Shown one piece after another: positions 23,818 to 31,172 of a stretch of 64,000 bases of DNA. Numbering within the stretch: the first letter of the stretch is position 1; each line of letters begins with the position of its first letter. The notes below the pieces were generated by a model. It did no database searches. It saw nothing but the letters and a program-made list of their open reading frames with translations, and had not been told where the DNA came from. Source of the stretch: Paenibacillus durus ATCC 35681 (GTDB taxonomy: Bacteria > Bacillota > Bacilli > Paenibacillales > Paenibacillaceae). The position numbers and the translations under genes are program-made. Location of the stretch: the NCBI RefSeq assembly GCF_000993825.1, contig NZ_CP011114.1:5146001-5210000 (forward strand), written 5' to 3'.

Positions 23818-25098
23818 GTGAACGAGAACAACATGATTGGAAGAGAGGCCGTCACGGCCAAGCGTAAGCAGTATTTCTACCCTTGCACGCAGCATTTTTA
23901 CCGCAATTCGCCGCAGCTTGTCCGCGGGTCGATGCAGCATGTCTATGACGAGAACGGCAAGGAATACACTGATTTCTTCGCGGGTGTATCGGTGGTAGCT
24001 TGCGGCCATTGCAACCCGGCGATTACGGAGCGGACGATTCATCAGCTGCAGCAGCTGCAGCATACGACGACCGTGTATCTGACTCAGCCGAACGTCGATC
24101 TGGCGGAGCGGCTAGCGGAAGTGCTTCCCGGTGACTTAAGACGCAACTTCTTCGTGAACAGCGGCTCGGAGGCGAACGAGGGGGCGATGCTGCTGGCAAG
24201 GCTCCATACCGGACGCAAAGGATTTATTGCGCTGGAGAGCGGGCTGCATGGGCGGACCAATCTGACGATGAGCGTAACGGGGCTGCCCATGTGGCGGACC
24301 GATAAATATCTGGACGGGGATGTAGCCTTTATCCGGCGTCCCTACGACCCGGATTTGACGCCGGAACAGGCGGCGGAGCGTTCATTGGAGGACCTGAAAA
24401 AGGTGCTGGAGGAGAAGGGCGGATCGATTGCCGCCATGATCGCCGAGCCGATTCAGGGCAATGGCGGGATGATTATGCCGGAGCGCTCGTACTTCCGTTC
24501 GGTGAAGTCGCTGCTGGAGCAGTACGGCGTCCTGCTGATTGCGGACGAAATCCAGACCGGCTTCGGACGCACGGGCAAGATGTTCGCTATGGAGCATTTC
24601 GGCGTCGTTCCGGACATTATTACGATGGCCAAAGCGCTCGGCAATGGCGTGCCGGTGGCCGCTTTTGCGGCAGGGGACGAAATTGCCCGGTCGCTGAATA
24701 CGCCGTCCGCTTCTACCTTCGGCGGGAATCCGGTGTCGGCGGCCACGGCGCTTGCCGTGCTGGATTACATCGAGTCGGAGCGGCTTCCCGAGAGGGCGCG
24801 GCAGTTGGGCGCAAGACTGAAGGAAGGGCTTCAGGATCTTCAGAGACGCTACCCGGAGCGAATCGCCGATGTAAGGGGAACGGGGCTTATGCTGGGCATG
24901 GAGCTGCGCGGCGGCAATGCGGCGGATGCTGCGGCCTTAACGGATGATGTGCTGGAGGAAATGAAAGATCGGGGATATCTGATCGGGAAAAACGGAGTGG
25001 GCCGCAATGTCCTGGCCTTTCAACCCCCGCTGGTGATCATGGAAGCGGATATCGACGGCATGCTGAAGGCGCTGGACGTGACGCTGGCCCGCATTTAA
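23818..25098 (+). CDS. Class III PLP-dependent aminotransferase
   Basis: 426 residues, full length for fold-type I class III enzymes. Visible are the glycine-rich PLP-phosphate site NSGSEANEGAM, the cofactor Asp in IADEIQTGFGRTG and the Schiff-base Lys in TMAKALGNG. It resembles alanine-glyoxylate or acetylornithine-type transaminases; substrate cannot be assigned. The start is a GTG at 23818 with AAGAGGGG upstream. It is co-transcribed with the U32 gene and dmkA. No clear reason for an aminotransferase in an EET operon is known to me. Confidence 0.85.
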   Translation: MNENNMIGREAVTAKRKQYFYPCTQHFYRNSPQLVRGSMQHVYDENGKEYTDFFAGVSVVACGHCNPAITERTIHQLQQLQHTTTVYLTQPNVDLAERLAEVLPGDLRRNFFVNSGSEANEGAMLLARLHTGRKGFIALESGLHGRTNLTMSVTGLPMWRTDKYLDGDVAFIRRPYDPDLTPEQAAERSLEDLKKVLEEKGGSIAAMIAEPIQGNGGMIMPERSYFRSVKSLLEQYGVLLIADEIQTGFGRTGKMFAMEHFGVVPDIITMAKALGNGVPVAAFAAGDEIARSLNTPSASTFGGNPVSAATALAVLDYIESERLPERARQLGARLKEGLQDLQRRYPERIADVRGTGLMLGMELRGGNAADAAALTDDVLEEMKDRGYLIGKNGVGRNVLAFQPPLVIMEADIDGMLKALDVTLARI

Positions 25099-25170
25099 GC
25101 GGGCGCTGCGGCTCTGCCGGACATGCAGCGCAAGGCCGGGAACGACAAGGGAAGAATGGGGAAGTAAAAA

Positions 25171-26055
25171 ATGGTCATTATTAACGCCTGCAAAATCGCG
25201 GGGCACAAGATAAAAATGTTCAGCGAGCTGGTTATGTTCTCGCATACGCTGTTTTCGCTGCCCTTTGCCATAATATCCATGGTGTGGGCGGCTGGCGGCT
25301 GGCCCTCGGGCCGTATTATGCTGTGGGGGCTAATCGCCCTTATCGGCGCGCGCAACGGCGCCAATGCGTTCAACCGGCTCGTTGACCGGGCCTTTGACGG
25401 TCAGAATCCGCGGACGGCGCACCGGCATCTTCCGCAGCGGCTGCTGGCTGAGAAGGAAGTCGCCGTATTTATCGTCGTCAACTATATGATTTTCATTGCC
25501 GCTTCGGGCATGCTGAACCTGCTGTGCCTGATCCTATCGCCGGTGGCGATCGTGCTGATCTCATCTTACTCCTATACGAAACGGTTCACCTATCTCAGCC
25601 ATCTGTACCTTGGATTCGTTATCGCTTCGGCTCCGATCGGCGCATGGTTTGCGGTAACCGGACAAATCGCGTTTACGCCCTTTGTCATCGGCACGGTCGT
25701 CATGCTGTGGATCGCCGGCTTCGACATTATATACGGTACCCAGGATATCGAATTTGACCGCCGCATCGGGCTGTGGTCCATTCCCAGCTATTTCGGGCTG
25801 GAGAACGCGCTGCGCATTGCAGCGGCGCTGCATTTTATCATGATTATGCTGCTGCTGTTTCTATACCAGTGGTGCGGCCTCGGCTGGACATATCTTGCCG
25901 GCATCGGCATAGCGACGCTGCTTCTGATGACGGAGCACAAGATCATCAAGCCTTCGAACCGGCAGTTGATGAAGATGGCCTCTTATAATCTGAATCAGGT
26001 GATTAGTACGGTTATTTTGGCCAGTACGCTGGTTGATTATTTCTATATAAGCTAG
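25171..26055 (+). CDS. dmkA: UbiA-family prenyltransferase, DmkA-like
   Basis: 294 residues, about eight membrane helices. The first Asp motif NAFNRLVDRAFD and the second YGTQDIEFDRRIG bind the Mg-prenyl diphosphate. The close group is UbiA/MqnP-like rather than classical MenA. In EET loci DmkA prenylates 1,4-dihydroxy-2-naphthoate to give a demethylmenaquinone dedicated to Ndh2. Last gene of the plus-strand operon; a strong hairpin follows. The prenyl donor is probably made by the convergent dmkB/HepS-like pair. Confidence 0.85.
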   Translation: MVIINACKIAGHKIKMFSELVMFSHTLFSLPFAIISMVWAAGGWPSGRIMLWGLIALIGARNGANAFNRLVDRAFDGQNPRTAHRHLPQRLLAEKEVAVFIVVNYMIFIAASGMLNLLCLILSPVAIVLISSYSYTKRFTYLSHLYLGFVIASAPIGAWFAVTGQIAFTPFVIGTVVMLWIAGFDIIYGTQDIEFDRRIGLWSIPSYFGLENALRIAAALHFIMIMLLLFLYQWCGLGWTYLAGIGIATLLLMTEHKIIKPSNRQLMKMASYNLNQVISTVILASTLVDYFYIS

Positions 26056-26078
26056 AGGATTGGAACTGTATATAACGG

Positions 26079-26125
26079 CCAAACGGCCGCTCTCTCCTAA
26101 TGAATCGGAGAGGGCGGCCGTTTGG
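26079..26125. terminator. Bidirectional terminator between dmkA and dmkB
   Basis: A 19-bp stem (26079-26097 with 26107-26125) with one wobble pair separates two convergent genes. Confidence 0.8.
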
Positions 26126-26148
26126 CATTGCTATGAGGTTAGGCTTGT

Positions 26149-27129
26149 TCAGCGGTCTCTTCCCGCAAAGTATGCAATCAGCGTTTCTAGATCGGCATAG
26201 GCCGAGTAAGAGGACAATTGCTTCGCAATATCGGCCGCCTGCTCCAAGTAACGGCGGCTCGTTTCTTCCGTGCGGGCGAGAGCATCACTGCCGGAGATTG
26301 CCGCCAGAGCAGCCTCGACATCGGCTTCGGAGGAATGGGGGCCGATGCGGCGGATATGGGCCGCGAGCCTGGGGTCCTGCAGCGCGTAGATTACGGGCAG
26401 GGTGACTTGACCGTTGCGGAGATCGCTGCCGGCAGGCTTCCCAAGGGTCTCTGACGATTGGGTGAAGTCCAGCAGATCGTCTTGAATCTGAAAGGCGATG
26501 CCGAGCGCCTCGCCGAATTTGTACAGAGCCTCGGCCGTTTCTTCCGTGCTCTCGGCCGACAGCGCTCCCACACGAAGGCAGGTAGCCATCAGCAGAGCCG
26601 TCTTGTTGAGCGATTTCTCCAGATATTCCTCCATGGTAATATCGTAATCGTAGGCGTGCTCCATCTGCTGATATTCCCCGATGCACAGCTGGGCGGTGGC
26701 GACAGCCGACAGATCATGCACATAACGGTTTTTATTCTTTGCCTGCTTGCTTAGCAGCTCGATCACCCGTGCCGACATGTAATTGCCGATATGGACGGCG
26801 GAGAGGACCCCCGTCTTGCTATGCAGGGCGGGACTGCCGCGCCGCAGCTTGGCATCGTCGATGATATCATCATGAACGAGCGAGGCGGCATGAATGAACT
26901 CGGCTGCCGCGGCGAGCTGAAGCGTTCGGCGGCGGGTTCTCTTCCGGCCGAACCGGCTTCCGACTATCACCATAAGCGGGCGAAGCCTTTTACCGCCGGA
27001 AGCGATAAGCTCCAGGACGCTTGTCGCCAGCGGCGAGCCTGCGGGAACATCCTTGTCGCCCGTTAAGAGACGCTCAATTTCACGGTTAACTTCTGCAATG
27101 TCGATATTCAAGGCTTCGTGAAGCTTCAT
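26149..27129 (-). CDS. dmkB: Polyprenyl diphosphate synthase large subunit, DmkB/HepT-like
   Basis: 326 residues. It carries the first Asp-rich motif DDIIDD (HAASLVHDDIIDD), the second DDLLD (QIQDDLLDFT), and GGKRLRP near residue 50 for isopentenyl diphosphate binding. The enzyme extends allylic diphosphates to the C30-C40 tail of menaquinones. Small residues before the first motif suggest a long product. AGGTGGGAT precedes the start. It is downstream of a small HepS-like gene on the same strand, matching the two-subunit heptaprenyl synthases of Bacillales, and convergent with dmkA. Confidence 0.88.
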   Translation of the reverse strand: MKLHEALNIDIAEVNREIERLLTGDKDVPAGSPLATSVLELIASGGKRLRPLMVIVGSRFGRKRTRRRTLQLAAAAEFIHAASLVHDDIIDDAKLRRGSPALHSKTGVLSAVHIGNYMSARVIELLSKQAKNKNRYVHDLSAVATAQLCIGEYQQMEHAYDYDITMEEYLEKSLNKTALLMATCLRVGALSAESTEETAEALYKFGEALGIAFQIQDDLLDFTQSSETLGKPAGSDLRNGQVTLPVIYALQDPRLAAHIRRIGPHSSEADVEAALAAISGSDALARTEETSRRYLEQAADIAKQLSSYSAYADLETLIAYFAGRDR

Positions 27130-27150
27130 GTTGGTGCGATCCCACCTGTT

Positions 27151-27597
27151 CTAACACTTTTTCCGATTTGCCGTATTCTTTGATTCAGCATTCAGGAACT
27201 GTCCGATTTGGGCTGTGAGGTTCAGCTCGGCATAGTCCCCGTTCGACCTCCTAATCTGCTGCTGCTTAATAAAAGGAGCCAGATGGACGACGAGATCCAG
27301 TTCACGATACTTTATGGCGAATTGAAGGTAAAAGCTGTATAAATAATCTCCATCCAGCACACTGCGGATCAAGCCCGGATGAGTTGCAGTGCATTCCATA
27401 TGATACCGGGCTGCCTGGGTAAGAATGATATAAATACCCATCAGATGCAGTTTGCGGCTGTATTCCAGATTGAAGCCTTCCATTACCGGGAGAAGATCCT
27501 CGCCTTCCCCGGGAGAGAGAGTAAGCTGAATTCCGGCGATGGGCGACAATTCTGCCTGAAGCAGCCGGATGGTATCCCCAATGAGTTGCCTGTTCAC
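27151..27597 (-). CDS. HepS-like small subunit of polyprenyl synthase (candidate)
   Basis: 148 residues, start GTG 27597 with AAGGAGAG upstream. The segment SVLDGDYLYSFYLQFAIKYR followed by HLAPFIKQQQIRRSNGDY resembles the conserved DYLYS region of heptaprenyl diphosphate synthase component 1 (HepS), though the protein is shorter than the usual 250 residues. It lies 21 bases before dmkB, the same order as hepS-hepT. HepS helps determine chain length and substrate binding. The assignment rests on this one region and on synteny; a plain hypothetical protein is possible. Confidence 0.5.
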   Translation of the reverse strand: MNRQLIGDTIRLLQAELSPIAGIQLTLSPGEGEDLLPVMEGFNLEYSRKLHLMGIYIILTQAARYHMECTATHPGLIRSVLDGDYLYSFYLQFAIKYRELDLVVHLAPFIKQQQIRRSNGDYAELNLTAQIGQFLNAESKNTANRKKC

Positions 27598-27674
27598 GGG
27601 ATTCTCTCCTTCTTATCGGTTTTGCCCGAAGCGGTCAACGCCTGAATCCTCCTGCCAAACCACTCTTAAATAAG

Positions 27675-27709
27675 GAGAGTAATGTGCCTGAAGGACACAT
27701 TACTCCATA
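27675..27709 (-). terminator. Terminator of the pplA-ndh2 operon
   Basis: On the minus strand AGTAATGTG pairs with CACATTACT, extended by GG/CC with a bulge, and is followed by TTATTT. It lies 119 bases after the ndh2 stop. Confidence 0.65.
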
Positions 27710-27827
27710 AAAGTTTGGTTATTAAGCTTGTATGATTACACAGAAAACACATAAATCACTTATATAATGTTTGTAATGAAGGGCTATTTTATGATGGCGG
27801 GCAGATAAAATGATGGATTCAGAGCGT

Positions 27828-29711
27828 TCAGTCGGTAAACAAATACCAGCGCCTTACAAACGGAACTTTCTTCCACTGCTTCTTAAGCCAAGGCAGAACA
27901 TAGTAATCGAGACCGAAGACGCTGCCGGAACCGCCGATGCAGGCGATCGCCGCCGCAACATACCATAGCATTTCCGTGGACGCCATCTTGGTCGTCCAGA
28001 TCATGACGGCCATGCCGATTGTTCCAATCGATGCAATGGCTGTGAACAGGCCGACGATGAGCATGATACCAAAGATGATTTCGGCGCATACCATACCGAG
28101 CTGGAACCACTTGGCAAGGAACGTATAGTTGCCGTCCGGTTGATAGAATAAGAGGTCCATGAACCAGTTCGAAATGTTGTAGATGAACTTTGGAACCGGA
28201 AGGGCGGACACCGCTTCTTTGGCCGTACCGACTGCCGATGCCGCCGATTGAGCGTCGACCGTTTCCTTGACGTTGCTTACCGCTTCGCTGGCCGCCGATA
28301 TTGCATCCTTAAGATAAGGGGCCGCCGGGATCAGGAAGATCTTGCTCCAGCCTTGATCGATAATTTTCTGCAGCTTATCAATGCCTTCATACACCCACAT
28401 GCCGCCGAGCAGCATGCGAAGCGGAACGAGCCAGAAGTTAGGCGAACGCTTGGAGAAATATCCGCCGACGAAGCTTCTGCGGTTCTCCACGTGGAAGAAC
28501 TCGTGCATCATGTATGTCCATACTTTGTTGAAGCCGACGACACCGGACAAATAGTAGATATTGATCATATGCTTAGCGAACATGGCCAAAAATCCGGTGA
28601 GCATGAACATTTTGTTCGGAAGGCCGACATTGGCTACGCCGTAGCGGCTTCCGATCGATACCATCGTACCGTGGAAGGCCGGTTTGTATCCTTTTTTCGC
28701 CGTTCCGTTAATATCGGCTACAATGTTGCCGGCAATCAGCGGAGCGGCAAGCTCGGCATTCTCAACCATCTGCGGAACCGGACGCTGCTCACCTTCGACA
28801 ATGTAGAAGATGTTGTCGCCGACAACATATACGTTCTTGTGGTCAACGCTTTCCAGATGTTCGTTGGTTACGATGCGCTTGCGGCCTTGCTGTTGGACAT
28901 CAAGTTTGCCCACAAGCTCAGAGCCTTCGACGCCCGCCGTCCAGACGATGGTATTCGCGGCCACGACATTCTTCTCGCCGAGAGCCACGCTGCCTTTGCC
29001 TACTTCGGTGATCTTAGCGCCAGTCACGATCTCCACGTTCAGCTTACGTAAATGAGCCTCGGCTTTGCGGATCAGCTTATCCGGCAGGATCGGCAGAATT
29101 TTCGGCGCCATATCGGCAACGATCAGCCGTACTTCTTTCGGATCGATAAAGAACTCTTGGCACAGCTCTTCGCGGTATTCCGCCATTTCGCCAACCAGCT
29201 CAACGCCGGTAAAGCCGGCGCCGACGATAACAAAGGTCAGCATGGAACGGCGGACTTCCGGTTTCTTCTCTTTGGCCGCCTGCGTGAACATGTCGCGGAT
29301 TTGGCGTTTCAGCGCAATGGCGTCGTCATAGGACCAGAAAGAGAAGGTGTTCTCTTCAGCGCCGGGAATTCCGAAGAAGGTCGGCTTACTGCCTGTGCCG
29401 ATAACGAGATAATCATATTCATAGACCGCTTTTTCGGACGTCAGCTTCTTGCCTTTGAAGTCAATATCGCTGATCTCGTCGAGGACAACGTCCACCTTGA
29501 GACCGGCAAAAATTTTCTTCAGGTCGATCTTGATCGAATCCTCGGGAGCGCGGTTTGCCGAGACCTCATGCAGCTCAGTCAGCAGCGTATGGTAGGGGTT
29601 CCGGTCGATCAGTTTGATCTCTACGTCTTTATTGTTCTTTAATTTCTTTGCGAGTTTTTTGGCTGTGAGTACGCCGCCGTAGCCACCGCCAAGAATCACG
29701 ATTCTTTTCAA
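27828..29711 (-). CDS. ndh2: Type II NADH dehydrogenase with C-terminal membrane domain (Ndh2)
   Basis: 627 residues, about 200 longer than ordinary NDH-2. The N-terminal 400 residues are the flavoprotein: FAD site GGGYGGVLTAKK at 8-19, NADH site FVIVGAGFTGVELVGE, and VYVVGDN near the second FAD contact. The rest has four or more membrane helices resembling DoxX (RMLLGGMWVYEGIDKLQK, YQPDGNYTFLAKWFQLG). This extra membrane part is the mark of the Ndh2 of EET loci, which passes NADH electrons to demethylmenaquinone. The start is a TTG (29711) with GAGGTGA upstream. It is 45 bases downstream of the broken pplA, in the same operon. Confidence 0.9.
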   Translation of the reverse strand: MKRIVILGGGYGGVLTAKKLAKKLKNNKDVEIKLIDRNPYHTLLTELHEVSANRAPEDSIKIDLKKIFAGLKVDVVLDEISDIDFKGKKLTSEKAVYEYDYLVIGTGSKPTFFGIPGAEENTFSFWSYDDAIALKRQIRDMFTQAAKEKKPEVRRSMLTFVIVGAGFTGVELVGEMAEYREELCQEFFIDPKEVRLIVADMAPKILPILPDKLIRKAEAHLRKLNVEIVTGAKITEVGKGSVALGEKNVVAANTIVWTAGVEGSELVGKLDVQQQGRKRIVTNEHLESVDHKNVYVVGDNIFYIVEGEQRPVPQMVENAELAAPLIAGNIVADINGTAKKGYKPAFHGTMVSIGSRYGVANVGLPNKMFMLTGFLAMFAKHMINIYYLSGVVGFNKVWTYMMHEFFHVENRRSFVGGYFSKRSPNFWLVPLRMLLGGMWVYEGIDKLQKIIDQGWSKIFLIPAAPYLKDAISAASEAVSNVKETVDAQSAASAVGTAKEAVSALPVPKFIYNISNWFMDLLFYQPDGNYTFLAKWFQLGMVCAEIIFGIMLIVGLFTAIASIGTIGMAVMIWTTKMASTEMLWYVAAAIACIGGSGSVFGLDYYVLPWLKKQWKKVPFVRRWYLFTD

Positions 29712-29756
29712 AAGAAATTCACCTCGTTCGTCTGATTAACTGTATAAAACCGCGAA

Positions 29757-30280
29757 TTATTTCGCTCCTTCAAGTGCTTTTTCCGCCAGAGCCCAATACT
29801 CGCCGACGCTGATCGTCACGCCGGAAATGGCATCGGTCTTGCCTTCGGCATCGAATGCGGGAGCTGCGGTTTGGTTGGTCAGGTAGTACTGCTGCGCTTT
29901 GATCGCTTCTTCATGCCATTCGGCTTGTGCGCCGCCTTTGGATACGAGACCGTATTTTCCGTCCTCGGAGACCTTTTTCTTCAGATCGCCGACGTTGTTG
30001 ACGTTGAACCCGTTCCAGTCAGCTTTGGTAATTTTGCCGCCTTCTACAGTAGGATTGCGTAAGTTTGCCAGCCGGTTTTTTCATCGGCAGGAATAGTGGC
30101 GTAGTAAACACCGTCCTGGTATTTGGCTGCATCTGTCGACGGAGCCGCGCTGCTTGCAGCCGATACTGATTCGGCAGGAGCGGTGCTGGCTGCCAGAGCA
30201 CTGTTGTTGCTATCGCCACAGCCTGCGGCAAGCAAGCCGAGGAGCAGGGCGCTGGATACAACCACTGTTGTTCTTCTTAT
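29757..30280 (-). pseudogene. pplA: FMN-binding lipoprotein PplA, apparently inactivated
   Basis: Minus-strand reading gives a lipoprotein signal with lipobox LLAAGC, a Ser/Ala-rich linker, and one FMN_bind domain ending with the flavinylation motif DAISGVTIS and a terminal helix ALAEKALEGAK. Two defects are visible. The codon placed correctly after GGGAGG is ATA, not ATG (30278-30280). After GWQTYAIL the frame is lost (TAG at 30044) and resumes in another frame as TVEGGKITKADWNGF, which one missing base explains. A GTG at 30367 would add a 29-residue leader but overlaps an Fnr-type site. In Listeria PplA carries covalently bound FMN and passes electrons to extracellular acceptors. Confidence 0.85.
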
Positions 30281-30352
30281 GTTGGTATAACCTCCCGAAA
30301 AAAAGTTTAAAAAATATATATTAAAATGTAAAACATTGAAACAATAAAAAAA

Positions 30353-30368
30353 TGTGATGAATATCACT
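30353..30368 (-). promoter_or_regulatory. Fnr-type site upstream of pplA
   Basis: TGTGATGAATATCACT differs from TGTGA-N6-TCACA at one base. It lies 73 bases before the pplA start region, within the likely promoter. Confidence 0.55.
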
Positions 30369-30510
30369 ATGTAAATGATCTATGTCACTGAGAGATTAGG
30401 AGTTTAGGCTGTTTAATCTCATGATTATGTGATCGATTGAAACCAATACATAAAATTCTATTTGTTTGCATGATTGCCGAAGGATACTAACATAATTTTT
30501 TCAATATAGT

Positions 30511-30526
30511 TGTGAAAATAATCACT
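30511..30526. promoter_or_regulatory. Second Fnr-type site in the pplA upstream region
   Basis: TGTGAAAATAATCACT, again TGTGA-N6-TCACT. The rest of 30369-30772 is very AT-rich and carries no gene. Confidence 0.45.
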
Positions 30527-30772
30527 TCTAAGATAATACCTTATATTATATGTCGATTATATCGAAGTTTTGAATAAATTAATAGATTAATCAACAAAAA
30601 ATAATAAAATATTTGACAAAATCCGACTCGATTCGTTTCAGCGCAAAATAAAGAAGATTCACCCTAAATATTGGGCAGATTCATCCTAAATATGGAAGGG
30701 TAATTTACTATAGAAAAGCCATGGCCCCTGAACTTTATCCAGTATGAAATAACTGTTTATTAAAGGAAGGCG

Positions 30773-31060
30773 ATGTCTATGTACAATTCCCATGTGATTG
30801 CCGGGAGGATTATTGAGATCCGCAATGACCGCGTGCTCACTCAGCAGGGTGACACCATTTGCACTTATCACTTCAGGTATTACATGCTGCCGGATGAAGA
30901 GATATGGACAGAAGAGCAGAGCATTTCCCGGGAGACTCCCGGTACGCCGCAGGAGCCTATACATGACAAACAGCATCATCGCTTATTGGAGCTTGTTAGA
31001 CGCTGGCATTTAGCCTGGCCCCGTTTTCTCCATATGAAGAAGAGCGCAAATCGAATCTGA
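30773..31060 (+). CDS. Hypothetical protein
   Basis: 95 residues, start ATG 30773 with AAGGAAGG close upstream. The first half is predicted beta (SHVIAGRIIEIRNDRVLTQQ) and the second half is basic and helical (HHRLLELVRRWHLAWPRFLH). No signal peptide, membrane segment or cysteine motif is present. I do not recognise the family. It stands alone between the pplA upstream region and a histidine kinase gene. Confidence 0.5.
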   Translation: MSMYNSHVIAGRIIEIRNDRVLTQQGDTICTYHFRYYMLPDEEIWTEEQSISRETPGTPQEPIHDKQHHRLLELVRRWHLAWPRFLHMKKSANRI

Positions 31061-31073
31061 TTTGCGCTCTTCT
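31040..31073 (+). terminator. Terminator overlapping the 3' end of the hypothetical gene
   Basis: AAGAGCGCAAATC pairs with GATTTGCGCTCTT around a short loop that contains the stop codon; TCTTCC follows. Confidence 0.6.
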
Positions 31074-31172
31074 TCCGTTCAGACCGTATAAGCGCCAAAA
31101 TGATTAAAATTAATTATTTATTATGATAGTATAATATTGATAGATCATTTGGCGTTTTTTGGGAGTGAACGC

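Noticed and set aside
17612..27597. Biosynthetic or vitamin-uptake cluster reading of the ECF genes
   Set aside because: The ECF module lies between eetB and dmkA, and the presence of Ndh2 and PplA nearby fits EET better than a housekeeping ECF system.
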